Assembly: GCA_017415425.1 (NCBI GenBank)
Contig: JAFQGT010000002.1
Coordinates: 62,001 to 126,000, forward strand
Length of the DNA stretch: 64,000 nt
Source: Oscillospiraceae bacterium
GTDB taxonomy: Bacteria; Bacillota; Clostridia; Oscillospirales; Oscillospiraceae
Reading direction: 5' to 3'
Under the pieces are notes generated by a model, which made no database searches, had not been told where the DNA came from, and was given only the letters and a program-made list of their open reading frames with translations. Positions 23,832 through 31,905 of this stretch are shown here, piece by piece; the stretch's first letter is position 1; each line of letters opens with the position of its first letter. A program made the position numbers and the translations under genes.

Positions 23832-24029
23832 ATGTGTCTTTCTACTGTTTATAAGAATACCCGCAGTGAGGAAAATGTAGTCCTGCGGAATGTGATGCGT
23901 ATCGACTGCAAGGACGGCTGCGTGATCTGCACCGACCTGATGGAGCGCACAGTCGCCATTGAGGGCACCCTGGAAAGCGCCAATTTGGTGGACGGCTTCG
24001 TGGTAGTCAAAGAAAGTGTTCCCGCATAA
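23832..24029 (+). CDS. cooT: CooT-family nickel-binding protein
   Basis: 65 residues, the usual CooT length. It begins MCLSTVY, where Cys2 is the residue implicated in nickel binding, and continues as a small beta-barrel (LRNVMRIDCKDGCVICTDLMERTVAIEG...VVVKE). The family helps deliver nickel to CO dehydrogenase in some bacteria. No cooS, acsB or hydrogenase gene is in the window. The AAGGAG at the end of the His-rich gene overlaps into its RBS region, so both are cotranscribed. Confidence 0.82.
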   Translation: MCLSTVYKNTRSEENVVLRNVMRIDCKDGCVICTDLMERTVAIEGTLESANLVDGFVVVKESVPA

Positions 24030-24032
24030 ATC

Positions 24033-24063
24033 AAAACGCCGTGCTGAAGCACGGCGTTTTTTT
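24033..24063 (+). terminator. Rho-independent terminator
   Basis: AAAACGCCGTGC, loop TGAA, GCACGGCGTTTTTTTG. It ends the nickel-protein pair. Confidence 0.9.
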
Positions 24064-24134
24064 GCAAGCAGTTTCTTGCTTTTCCATAAGCCCTGTGATA
24101 AAATAATGGGGACTTTGTATAAAGGAGTTTGCAA

Positions 24135-24611
24135 ATGGCCAAATATTTGACTGTTTTTCTTGTTTCGATGGTCCCCATCATTGAGCTGCGTGGCGCTATG
24201 GTAATGGCAATGGCCCCGGGTATGGACATTCCCTTCCCCCTGGCGCTTCTGATCTGTGTTGTAGGCAATATGATACCTGTGCCCTTCATTTACTTTTTTG
24301 CCCGGAAATTCCTGGTATGGGGCGCAAGACAAAAGCATATCGGAAAATTCTGTAATTTCTTTCTGGTAAAAGGCGAGCACGCCGGACAGCGTCTGGTGAA
24401 AGCCACCGGCCGGGGCGGATTGTTTATTGCCCTGCTGCTGTTTGTTGGCATTCCCCTGCCCGGTACCGGTGCCTGGACCGGCACTTTGGGTGCCAGTTTC
24501 CTGGATATGGGCTTTAAGTCCACGGTGGTTTCCGTCTGTCTGGGTGTGGTGCTGGCAGGCATCATTATGGCTGTAGCCAGTACCGGTGTATTTGCAATTT
24601 TTGGAGCTTAA
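24135..24611 (+). CDS. Small multidrug-export-like membrane protein (PF06695 type)
   Basis: 158 residues from the ATG at 24135 (AAAGGAG, 7-nt spacing; a TTG six bases earlier is less likely). Four to five membrane helices with the family features VPIIELRGAMVMAM near the start and GVPLPGTGAWTG-like FVGIPLPGTGAWTG near residue 100. Proteins of this family are annotated as small multidrug export proteins, but their transport function is not demonstrated. The HIT gene follows after 16 bp. Confidence 0.75.
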   Translation: MAKYLTVFLVSMVPIIELRGAMVMAMAPGMDIPFPLALLICVVGNMIPVPFIYFFARKFLVWGARQKHIGKFCNFFLVKGEHAGQRLVKATGRGGLFIALLLFVGIPLPGTGAWTGTLGASFLDMGFKSTVVSVCLGVVLAGIIMAVASTGVFAIFGA

Positions 24612-24627
24612 TCAGGAGGTTTTTCTT

Positions 24628-24969
24628 ATGTCAGATTGTCTGTTCTGTAAAATCATCGCCGGGGACATCCCCTCTACCAAAGTCTATGAAGACGATGCCA
24701 TTTACGCCTTCCGGGACATCAACCCCCAGGCGCCTACCCACGTGCTGGTGATCCCCAAGACCCATATTGCTAGTGTCAATGGCGTTTGTGCCGACAACAG
24801 CGCCGTCATTGCCCATATTTTTGAAGTGATCCCCACCATCGCCAAGGCAGAGGGTCTTGTAAGCGGCTACCGGGTGGTATCCAACTGCGGCCCCGATGCC
24901 GGTCAGACCGTCCATCATCTGCATTTCCACATTCTGGGCGGTAAAGAATTGTCTTTGGATATGGCTTGA
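24628..24969 (+). CDS. hinT: HIT-family nucleotide hydrolase (HinT)
   Basis: 113 residues from the ATG at 24628 (ATCAGGAGG). It starts CLFCKIIAGDIPS, contains HVLVIPKTHIAS, and ends with the histidine triad HHLHFHILGG. It hydrolyses purine nucleoside phosphoramidates such as adenylated amines. The stop codon lies inside the TTGACA box of the next promoter. Confidence 0.93.
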   Translation: MSDCLFCKIIAGDIPSTKVYEDDAIYAFRDINPQAPTHVLVIPKTHIASVNGVCADNSAVIAHIFEVIPTIAKAEGLVSGYRVVSNCGPDAGQTVHHLHFHILGGKELSLDMA

Positions 24970-24993
24970 CAAATTCTGTCTTTTTGCTATAAT
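24966..24993 (+). promoter_or_regulatory. Promoter of the thiT transcript, overlapping the hinT stop
   Basis: TTGACA (24966-24971) includes the hinT TGA; a 16-bp spacer leads to TATAAT (24988-24993). Confidence 0.8.
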
Positions 24994-25016
24994 CATCTCA
25001 TCGCATAACAACTTCG

Positions 25017-25106
25017 TCTTCGGGGAGCCGGATGCATCCGGCTGAGATTAGACTCTGTAGTCTTGACCCGCGAACCTGATACGGTCAGTACCGTCGTAGG
25101 AAAAGA
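25017..25106 (+). promoter_or_regulatory. TPP riboswitch (THI box)
   Basis: Conserved blocks are in order: CGGGGAGCC, GGCTGAGATT, GACCCGCGAACCTGAT, ACGGTCAGTACCGTCGTAGGAAA. The P2/P3 stem loop GCCGGATGCATCCGGC is evident. It lies between a consensus promoter and thiT and should shut off thiT when thiamine pyrophosphate is plentiful. Confidence 0.95.
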
Positions 25107-25126
25107 TGCACATATGAGATACCTTC

Positions 25127-25170
25127 TGTATCGCATTGCACCTAGACGGTTGCAATGCGATACATTTTAT
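25127..25170 (+). terminator. Terminator of the TPP riboswitch expression platform
   Basis: TGTATCGCATTGCA (25127-25140) pairs with TGCAATGCGATACA (25151-25164), followed by TTTTATTT. Confidence 0.9.
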
Positions 25171-25236
25171 TTGGGGCAAACTCTGAAAACGATTTTTGTC
25201 GGTTGTCGAGGAGTTTTTGCCCGAGGAGGTTAAAAT

Positions 25237-25890
25237 ATGGCAAACAAAACAAGACGCATCACCGAAAGCGCAATGCTTTTGGCGGTGGCAATCGTCCTGG
25301 AGCTGGTCTCCAAGACATTCATCCCGGAACAGCCCTTTGGCGGACAGCTTACCATTGTCAGTATGCTGCCGGTGGTGCTGATCTCCTACCGACACGGCGT
25401 AAAATGGGGTCTGTTCTCCGGCTTTGTTTACGCGCTGCTGGAAATGGCGCTGGGCGCAAAAAATGTCAGCGCCGCATTTCTTCCCGGTTACTTTGGAGAC
25501 AACGCAATGGTCGTAAACGCGCTGGCAATGTGCCTGCTTGATTACCTGGTAGCCTTTACCGTACTGGGTGTCGGTGGTATCTTCCGTGATCGGATTGCCC
25601 GGCCCGGTATGGCCCTGTCGCTGGGTTCTCTGGTGGCACTGGGTCTGCGGTATGTGACTCACATCGCCTCCGGTTACATTCTCTTTGCTTCCTATGCGGA
25701 GTGGTTCTTCACTCAGGAAGGCTTCCCCGCCTGGGGCGCACAGCTGGTGGAAACCCTCAGCCCCTTTGCGTTGGGCTTGGCTTATTCGGTGGTATATAAC
25801 GGATTTTATATGATTCCTGAAATTATATTCACCGCCGTTGCCTCCGTGCTATTGGCAAAAATCCCGGGAATCGTCCGAAAAGTCAGCTGA
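25237..25890 (+). CDS. thiT: Thiamine ECF transporter S component
   Basis: 217 residues, six membrane helices. ThiT hallmarks include the N-terminal TESAMLLAVAIVLELVSK, a substrate-loop QPFGGQLTIVSMLPVVLISYRHG, the W-rich HKKWG-like VKWGLFSGFVYALLE, and RYVTHIASGYILFASYAEWF near residue 145. It captures thiamine for uptake with a shared ECF module encoded elsewhere. The TPP riboswitch in the leader confirms the substrate. GAGGAGG lies 7 nt before the ATG. Confidence 0.95.
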   Translation: MANKTRRITESAMLLAVAIVLELVSKTFIPEQPFGGQLTIVSMLPVVLISYRHGVKWGLFSGFVYALLEMALGAKNVSAAFLPGYFGDNAMVVNALAMCLLDYLVAFTVLGVGGIFRDRIARPGMALSLGSLVALGLRYVTHIASGYILFASYAEWFFTQEGFPAWGAQLVETLSPFALGLAYSVVYNGFYMIPEIIFTAVASVLLAKIPGIVRKVS

Positions 25891-25897
25891 CTGCTAC

Positions 25898-25937
25898 AAA
25901 AGATCCCCTTGTGCAGTTTTGCACAGGGGGATCTTTT
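25898..25937. terminator. Bidirectional terminator between thiT and murA
   Basis: AAAAGATCCCCTTGTGC, 6-nt loop, GCACAGGGGGATCTTTT. It overlaps the last codon of murA on the minus strand. Confidence 0.9.
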
Positions 25938-27213
25938 ACTCTTCAATTACCTTAATATCCACACCCAGAGACGTAAGCTTCTCAATCATTCGCTCATAGC
26001 CTCGCTCGATGAAATGGATATTATCGATCCGGGTAATACCCTTGGCCACTAAGCCGGCGATCACCAGCGCTGCGCCTGCCCGCAGATCGTGTGCCCGCAC
26101 ATCCGCACCTGTCAAATCGCCTCTGCCGCTAACAATGGCGGTCTTGCCGTTGATGAGAATGTCCGCGCCCATACTGGCAAGCTCCGTACAATAGCCGAAG
26201 AACCGGGTCTCGTAGACACTTTCCGTCAGACGGCTGATGCCCTGCGCCACCGTCATACACACACAGATCTGCGCCTGCATATCTGTGGGGAAGCCGGGGT
26301 AAGGACGGGTCTTTACCGTGGTGTGCTTCAGTTTTCCCTCGGAAATGATTCGGATGGAATCATCATAATTGATGATTCTGGCACCCATTTCCTGCAGCTT
26401 AGACGTAATGCAATCCATATGTTTGGGAATTACATTCTGCACCAGCACATTACCGCCGGCAGCAGCTACCGCTGCCATATAAGTACCCGCCTCGATCTGG
26501 TCGGGGATGATTGCATAAGTACCGCCCACCAGTTTCTCCACGCCGCGGATCTTCACAGTATCCGTACCGGCGCCGGAAATATGGGCACCCATCGTATTCA
26601 AAAAGTTAGCCAAGTCCACGATGTGGGGTTCTTTCGCAGCATTTTCGATAACAGTCTGACCAGGCAGCAGGCAGGCGGCCATAATGATGTTCATCGTAGC
26701 GCCAACGCTGACCACGTCCAGACTCACCCGATTACCCTGCAAACCATAAGGGCCGGGTGTTAGGTTTACATAATCTTCCGTCTCCTCCACATCAGCACCC
26801 AGGGCCACAAAACCCTTGATATGCTGATCAATGGGACGGGAGGCAAAATTACAGCCACCAGGCAAGGCCACATTGGCTTTGTGGAAACGGCTGAGCAGTG
26901 CTCCCATCAGATAATAACTGGCACGCATCTGCCGGACCAGCTCCGGATTGGGGTGGGTGCTTCGAATGTTGGTGCAATCCAAAACCACCACGCCATCGGG
27001 CTCTACTTCCACTTGTGCGCCCAGATCGGACAGAATGTCCAGCAGAATCCGCACATCGGAAATATCCGGAACATTTTCCACACGGCACTTACCTTCTACC
27101 AGAAGGGCTGCGGGCAAAATTGCCACTGCCGCATTCTTCGCGCCACTAATGGTCACAGTACCTTCCAGACGGTTACCACCGTTAATTTCATATCTTGCCA
27201 AGGATGGTTTCAC
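25936..27213 (-). CDS. murA: UDP-N-acetylglucosamine 1-carboxyvinyltransferase
   Basis: 425 residues. It catalyses the first committed step of peptidoglycan synthesis, adding enolpyruvate from PEP. GTVTISGAKNA holds the substrate-binding Lys/Asn, PGGCNFASRPIDQH holds the catalytic Cys121 (target of fosfomycin), and the C-terminus ends DNIHFIERGYERMIEKLTSLG. The start is uncertain. A GTG at 27213 directly abuts the AAGGA, while a TTG at 27201 lies 11 nt after GGAG and gives the usual short N-terminus before the first GG motif. The rRNA methyltransferase gene lies 76 bp upstream on the same strand. Confidence 0.93.
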   Translation of the reverse strand: MKPSLARYEINGGNRLEGTVTISGAKNAAVAILPAALLVEGKCRVENVPDISDVRILLDILSDLGAQVEVEPDGVVVLDCTNIRSTHPNPELVRQMRASYYLMGALLSRFHKANVALPGGCNFASRPIDQHIKGFVALGADVEETEDYVNLTPGPYGLQGNRVSLDVVSVGATMNIIMAACLLPGQTVIENAAKEPHIVDLANFLNTMGAHISGAGTDTVKIRGVEKLVGGTYAIIPDQIEAGTYMAAVAAAGGNVLVQNVIPKHMDCITSKLQEMGARIINYDDSIRIISEGKLKHTTVKTRPYPGFPTDMQAQICVCMTVAQGISRLTESVYETRFFGYCTELASMGADILINGKTAIVSGRGDLTGADVRAHDLRAGAALVIAGLVAKGITRIDNIHFIERGYERMIEKLTSLGVDIKVIEE

Positions 27214-27289
27214 TCCTTGTAATCATCATTTCTCACCATATGAGTATACCATAGGAGCACTGCAATGTAAAGTATAATTTTCCTGCGTT

Positions 27290-28579
27290 TTATCGGCGTA
27301 ACCCCTTAGGATAGTGATTTTTCAGCACTTTTCTATCTCCTTTTCCCCAACCGATGGAATAGTTTTCCACACGGATTAAGGTCCAGCCTCGCAGTTGGGA
27401 GGACACCACCTGTCCATTGAGATAATCCCGTATCTGCTGGCTGTCAGCGGAAAAATCTGCCGTTCTGGCAGCGGATCGCAACCACAGTGCCAGCGCGTGA
27501 GCCGGCTCAAACCGATCCTTTTTCTCCTCGCCCAGCTCCAGGCCGGGCCGTAGCACCTTTATGCCCCGGATATCCGGCATCTCTTCCGGTGTCCAAAACA
27601 GACTCTGTCCAAACCGGATCGCTTTTCCCGGAGGAAGCTGAATATCCAGTTCTTTTGCAAATTCTGTCCACACCTTCGGAAGTTTCTCTCCTCCGAGGAC
27701 AGGCACATCGGCATTCTCGCCAACTGTCTTTCGCAGAACCGCCACAAAGTGACCTTCTCCCAGCAGCTTATGGGGCAGCAGCCGGAACGCCCCCACCCCC
27801 GCCGGTGTGAACCAGGGAGCAATCACCGGTTCCCGGACAAATTCCGGGTGCTCCTGCAAAAACTGCTCCACACATAGTTCATTTTCCTCCGGCGCGAAGG
27901 TGCAGGTGGAATACACCAGCCGTCCGCCTGATTTCAGCAGCTTCACGGCAGATTGGAGGATCTCCCTCTGCCGCCGAGCGCACATCTGCACCGTCTCCTC
28001 ACTCCAGTCGGTGACGGCAGCCTCTTCTTTCCGGAACATACCCTCTCCGGAGCAAGGAGCATCCACCAGCACCCGGTCAAAGAAGCCCGGGTATTTTTCA
28101 CTGAGCCGTTCGGGGTGCTCGTTGGTGACCATCGCGTTGGCCACACCCATTCGTTCTATGTTTCGGCTGAGAATCTTCGCCCGCTTGGGATTGATCTCAT
28201 TGCACAGCAAAAAACCCTCTCCCAGCATCCGTCCGGCGATCTGGGTGGTCTTGCCTCCCGGGGCAGCGCACAGGTCGCAGATCCGCTCCCCCGGCTGGGG
28301 ATCCAGCAGTGCCACTGCCGACATAGCACTGGCCTCCTGCAGGTAATAGACACCGGCCTCGTGATAGGGACTGAGTCCCGGGCGGGATTCCGGGTCATAG
28401 TAAAACCCGTTGGGCTCCCAAGGCACAGGCTGTACCACAAAGGGAAGATGGGGCGGCTCGCCTTTCAGCGGATTCAGCCGCAGCGCCACCGCTCTGGGGC
28501 GCTCCAGACTCTCCAAAAAGGCAGGGTACTCCGCCCCCAGGGTTCTCTCCATTCGCTGTAAAAACGCCTCCGGCAGCAT
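27290..28579 (-). CDS. NOL1/NOP2/Sun-family rRNA cytosine-C5 methyltransferase (RsmF-like)
   Basis: 429 residues. The SAM domain spans about 90-290: CDLCAAPGGKTTQIA (SAM site), DAPCSGEGMFRK with the motif IV Cys near 175, and LVYSTCTFAPEENE with the motif VI catalytic Cys. The C-terminal 130 residues (RFGQSLFW, LRPGLELGEEKKDRFEPAHALAL) resemble the PUA-like RsmF tail. It should methylate a cytosine in 16S rRNA. GGGAGGGACG precedes the ATG. Confidence 0.9.
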   Translation of the reverse strand: MLPEAFLQRMERTLGAEYPAFLESLERPRAVALRLNPLKGEPPHLPFVVQPVPWEPNGFYYDPESRPGLSPYHEAGVYYLQEASAMSAVALLDPQPGERICDLCAAPGGKTTQIAGRMLGEGFLLCNEINPKRAKILSRNIERMGVANAMVTNEHPERLSEKYPGFFDRVLVDAPCSGEGMFRKEEAAVTDWSEETVQMCARRQREILQSAVKLLKSGGRLVYSTCTFAPEENELCVEQFLQEHPEFVREPVIAPWFTPAGVGAFRLLPHKLLGEGHFVAVLRKTVGENADVPVLGGEKLPKVWTEFAKELDIQLPPGKAIRFGQSLFWTPEEMPDIRGIKVLRPGLELGEEKKDRFEPAHALALWLRSAARTADFSADSQQIRDYLNGQVVSSQLRGWTLIRVENYSIGWGKGDRKVLKNHYPKGLRR

Positions 28580-28683
28580 AGTCGTCCCTCCCTTTGTCTG
28601 TCATTTGTATTTCGTTTGGCGCAAATTTTCCATTTTTCATATTCCTGTGATGGAAAAAGGGTGTGCCGGGCACACCCTTTTGT

Positions 28684-29196
28684 TTAATACTCTCCCAGCC
28701 AGCGGGGGGAGGTCACCCAGACCGCCTCTCCGGCTGCCAGGCTTTTCGGCACATCCAGGATCCGCTGGTTTTTGCTGCCCCGGAAGGCCACCTCCAGGCT
28801 CTTTTCCTCCTGCAGAAACGGCCCGTCGATCAGCACATCAATATACTCCAACAGCTGCCGCTGAGCCTGTGTTCCGGACAAAAGCTGCTGGAAGGTGTAG
28901 CCGGAATAGGACGCCACCTCATAGCCTTTCTCCTTCAGCGCCCGGGCAAGCTCCAAAAAGCCTTCCGCCTGGGCGAAGGGTTCACCCCCGGAGAAGGTCA
29001 CCCCCCGGCACAGGGGATTGGATGCCACGATATCCACCAGCGATTCGGTTTCCATCTGCATACCCCCGGCAAAGGGCCAGGTCTCCGGATTGTGACAGCC
29101 CGGACAGTGGTGGGGACAGCCCTGGCAGAAGAAGGTGGTTCGAATGCCGGGGCCGTCAACGATACTGTCGGTCTGTATTCCCGCTAAATTAAGCAT
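28684..29196 (-). CDS. nrdG: Anaerobic ribonucleotide reductase activating enzyme (radical SAM)
   Basis: 170 residues. The radical-SAM cluster motif is CPHHCPGC (about 31-38), preceded by the GPGIRTTFFCQGC start typical of NrdG; FSGGEPF follows. It uses SAM and a 4Fe-4S cluster to make the glycyl radical of NrdD. Its ATG overlaps the end of the small glycyl-radical ORF by 8 nt (ATGCTTAA), so the radical-bearing polypeptide and its activase are translationally coupled. Confidence 0.93.
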   Translation of the reverse strand: MLNLAGIQTDSIVDGPGIRTTFFCQGCPHHCPGCHNPETWPFAGGMQMETESLVDIVASNPLCRGVTFSGGEPFAQAEGFLELARALKEKGYEVASYSGYTFQQLLSGTQAQRQLLEYIDVLIDGPFLQEEKSLEVAFRGSKNQRILDVPKSLAAGEAVWVTSPRWLGEY

Positions 29197-29350
29197 CCTT
29201 CTTCAGGCTGTGCTTGACGCGGTCGCGCTCTTCAGCGCGCTTGGCGTCATTCCACTTGTCCATTGTACCAACCAGGTAACCGGTGATGCGGCGGATCCGC
29301 TCAAAGCCTACGCCCTGGCCCATTTTTTCATTTGTTGTTTTGATCGTCAT
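29189..29350 (-). CDS. Stand-alone glycyl-radical C-terminal segment of class III ribonucleotide reductase
   Basis: 53 residues, short enough to be missed by usual length cut-offs. Translation gives the segment normally found at the very end of NrdD: GFERIRRITGYLVGTMDKW, then NDAKRAEERDRVKH. The predicted radical site is Gly24 in RITGYL. It has its own GGAGG 8 nt before the ATG at 29350 and begins 13 bp after the nrdD stop, while the main nrdD product ends without this motif. This is therefore a genuine split gene rather than a frameshift. It should associate with the NrdD large chain much as YfiD/GrcA replaces the radical end of pyruvate formate-lyase. Confidence 0.85.
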   Translation of the reverse strand: MTIKTTNEKMGQGVGFERIRRITGYLVGTMDKWNDAKRAEERDRVKHSLKKDA

Positions 29351-29362
29351 AAAATTGCCTCC

Positions 29363-31645
29363 TTAGTTGATGCCTTGGAATGCAGGCATATTGGGATACT
29401 TTCTTCTCAGTTCTTCTGCCCGTTCAAAGGGAATCTCCTCACCCTCACGACGGCCGCAGCGAGGACATACATCTCCGATGATACCCACATAACCGCAGAT
29501 AGGATCCCGGTCGACGGGGTGGTTGATAGAGCCGTAGCCGATGCCGAAGTCGTGCATACAGCGAACGATGGATTCAAACGCTTCCACATTGTGGGCAGTA
29601 TCACCGTCCAGCTCTACATAGCTGATGTGACCTGCGTTACACAGGGCGTGGTAGGGAGCTTCCAGACGGATCTTGTCGTAGGCAGAAATGGGGAACCATA
29701 CGGGAATGTGGAAGGAGTTGGTGTAGTACTCCCGGTCGGTGATGCCAGGCAGTTTGCCGTAACGCTTCTGGTCCATACGGATGAAGCGGCCGGACAGACC
29801 CTCTGCCGGGGTTCCCAGCAGGGTGAAGTTCATCTTCAGCTCCTTGGACTTGTCATCGCAGAACTTCCGCATAAAGCCAAGGATCTGCTTGCCCTTCTCC
29901 TGCATTTCCTCACTCTGGCCGTGGTGCTGGCCGTAGAGGGCGGTGAGGGTCTCAGCAAGGCCGATAAAGCCGATGGACAGGGTACCGTGCTTCAACACAT
30001 CCCGCAGCGTATCGTTGGGAGAGAGCTTGTCCGCATCCAACCATACGCCCTGACCCATCAGGAACGGATAGTTGTACACGTGCTTGCTGGCCTGGATCTC
30101 AAAGCGATCCAGCAGCTGCTGGGCCACCAGCTCCAGCATAGAAAGCAGTTTCTCGAAGAAGACCTTCTCGTCGCCGTTGCTTTCGATCGCCAGACGGGGC
30201 AAGTTAATGGAGGTGAAGCTGAGGTTACCGCGGGAGAAGGAGATCTCACGGGTGGGATCGTAAACGTTACCCATAACACGGGTACGGCAGCCCATCGTGG
30301 ACACTTCCGTCTCAGGACGGCCGGGCACATAGTACTGCAGGTTGTAGGGAGCATCCAGGAAGGTGTAGTTGGGGAACAGACGTCTTGCACTGACCTTGCA
30401 GGAGAGACGGAACAGGTCATAGTTGGGATCGGTCTCGTTGTAGTTGACGCCTTCCTTCACCTTGAAGATGTGGATAGGGAAAATACAGGTCTCGCCGTGA
30501 CCCAGACCGGCGTCCAGCGCCAGCAGGATGTTCTTGATGACCATCCGACCCTCGGCAGAGGTGTCGGTGCCGTAGTTGATGGAGGAGAAGGGAGTCTGAG
30601 CACCGGCACGGGAATGCATCGTGTTCAGATTGTGAACGAACCCCTCCATAGCCTGCTTGGTGTCCCGGTCGGTTTTCCGGAAGGAGCGTTCCTTGACCTT
30701 CTTCAGCAGCTTTTCCGCATTTGCCCGGTTGATGGGGTACTCGGCCATCAGTTCCCGGATGATCGCGTCATCAAAGGCGGGGGTGTTCTCCAGCCGGGCC
30801 TTTTCGCCGGAGACAGCTTCTGCTCTGGCTACCAGCGCAAACAGTGCGTCCTGCTCCAGATCGGTATCCAGCAGATCCTCCAGGGCGTCTCTCAAACGGC
30901 GGCCGAAAGCCTTCCGGTAGGTTTTGGCAACGCCTTCTGCCATACCGTAATCAAAGTTGGGAATGGACTGACCGCCGTGCTGGTCATTCTGGTTGGATTG
31001 GATGGCAATGGCAGCCAGCGCCGCATAACTCTGAATGCTCTGGGGCTCTCTGAGATAGCCGTGGCCGGTGGAGAAGCCGTCCTTGAACAGCTTGGTGATA
31101 TCCGTCTGGCAGCAGGTAGTAGTCAGGCTGTAGAAGTCAAAATCGTGGATATGGATGTCGCCCTCCCGGTAAGCCTTGGCGTGCTCCGGGCGCAGCAGAT
31201 ACATCTCATTGTAGGCCTTGGCACCGGCAGCACCGATCTGCAGCATAGAACCCATAGCGGTGTTGCCGTCGATGTTGGCGTTATCCCGCTTCATATCGCT
31301 GATGCGGGCATCAATGTTGGTGATCTCATCGATGGTCTTCATCAGCTTGGTGTTGGCCTCTCTGGCGCGGGTACGGTTGGCCCGGTAGAGGATGTAGGCC
31401 TTGGCCGCGGCAGAGAAACCGTGGTTCATCAGCTGCCGCTCTACGGCGTCCTGAATAGCTTCAATGTTGGGAGAGTTGTCCAGGAACTTGCCTTCCAGCT
31501 CCCGCTGCACATCGTTAGCCACCCGGGCCGCATCCATTGCGTTGCCCTCCTGAACTGCCTCCAGTGCCTTGAGGATCGCTGCGGCGATCTTGTTCTGATC
31601 GTAAAGAACCACGCGGCCGTCCCGCTTGATGATACTTTGAATCAT
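29363..31645 (-). CDS. nrdD: Class III ribonucleoside-triphosphate reductase, large chain
   Basis: 760 residues from the ATG at 31645. An ATP-cone (IIKRDGRVVLYDQNKIAAAILKAL, about 3-90) for allosteric control is followed by the ten-stranded barrel. HIHDFDFYSLTTTCCQTDI, NYNETDPNYDLFRLSCKVSARRLFPNY and TMGCRTRV carry active-site residues. The C-terminus has the zinc-binding site (ICGYVGIIGDVCPRCGR), but the chain stops about 30 residues later without the RxxGYL glycyl-radical motif, which is encoded by the next ORF. Two NrdR-type boxes lie upstream. It makes dNTPs under anoxia. Confidence 0.93.
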   Translation of the reverse strand: MIQSIIKRDGRVVLYDQNKIAAAILKALEAVQEGNAMDAARVANDVQRELEGKFLDNSPNIEAIQDAVERQLMNHGFSAAAKAYILYRANRTRAREANTKLMKTIDEITNIDARISDMKRDNANIDGNTAMGSMLQIGAAGAKAYNEMYLLRPEHAKAYREGDIHIHDFDFYSLTTTCCQTDITKLFKDGFSTGHGYLREPQSIQSYAALAAIAIQSNQNDQHGGQSIPNFDYGMAEGVAKTYRKAFGRRLRDALEDLLDTDLEQDALFALVARAEAVSGEKARLENTPAFDDAIIRELMAEYPINRANAEKLLKKVKERSFRKTDRDTKQAMEGFVHNLNTMHSRAGAQTPFSSINYGTDTSAEGRMVIKNILLALDAGLGHGETCIFPIHIFKVKEGVNYNETDPNYDLFRLSCKVSARRLFPNYTFLDAPYNLQYYVPGRPETEVSTMGCRTRVMGNVYDPTREISFSRGNLSFTSINLPRLAIESNGDEKVFFEKLLSMLELVAQQLLDRFEIQASKHVYNYPFLMGQGVWLDADKLSPNDTLRDVLKHGTLSIGFIGLAETLTALYGQHHGQSEEMQEKGKQILGFMRKFCDDKSKELKMNFTLLGTPAEGLSGRFIRMDQKRYGKLPGITDREYYTNSFHIPVWFPISAYDKIRLEAPYHALCNAGHISYVELDGDTAHNVEAFESIVRCMHDFGIGYGSINHPVDRDPICGYVGIIGDVCPRCGRREGEEIPFERAEELRRKYPNMPAFQGIN

Positions 31646-31677
31646 TGTGTTTTTCCTGCCTTTCTTTGTCTGTTTTA

Positions 31678-31725
31678 ACACAAGATATTGTGTGCAAGAT
31701 TTCGTTTCTACACAATATATTGGCA
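31678..31725 (-). promoter_or_regulatory. Tandem NrdR boxes upstream of nrdD
   Basis: ACACAAGATATTGTGT (31678-31693) and ACACAATATATTGGCA (31710-31725) both resemble the NrdR palindrome ACACNATATNTNGTGT. Their starts are 32 bp apart, three helical turns, the arrangement used by the ATP-cone repressor NrdR. Confidence 0.8.
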
Positions 31726-31871
31726 TAACAGAAGCATAAAGTCAACAGGAAATCCTAAGAAAATCTGACTTTTGTGGAAAGCATACAAAAATCACCGCTT
31801 TTTTTTGGCACTCCTGCAAAAGAACCGTTACAATTTGGGATAAACCTCAAAAAGAGATGGTTAAAATAACA

Positions 31872-31905
31872 TTCCCCGCCGGGTCGCCGGCGGGGAACGG
31901 TTTTC
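31872..31905 (-). terminator. Terminator of ftsH
   Basis: TTCCCCGCCGG (31872-31882), loop GTCG, CCGGCGGGGAA (31887-31897). On the minus strand it is followed by TGTTATTTTAA. Confidence 0.8.
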
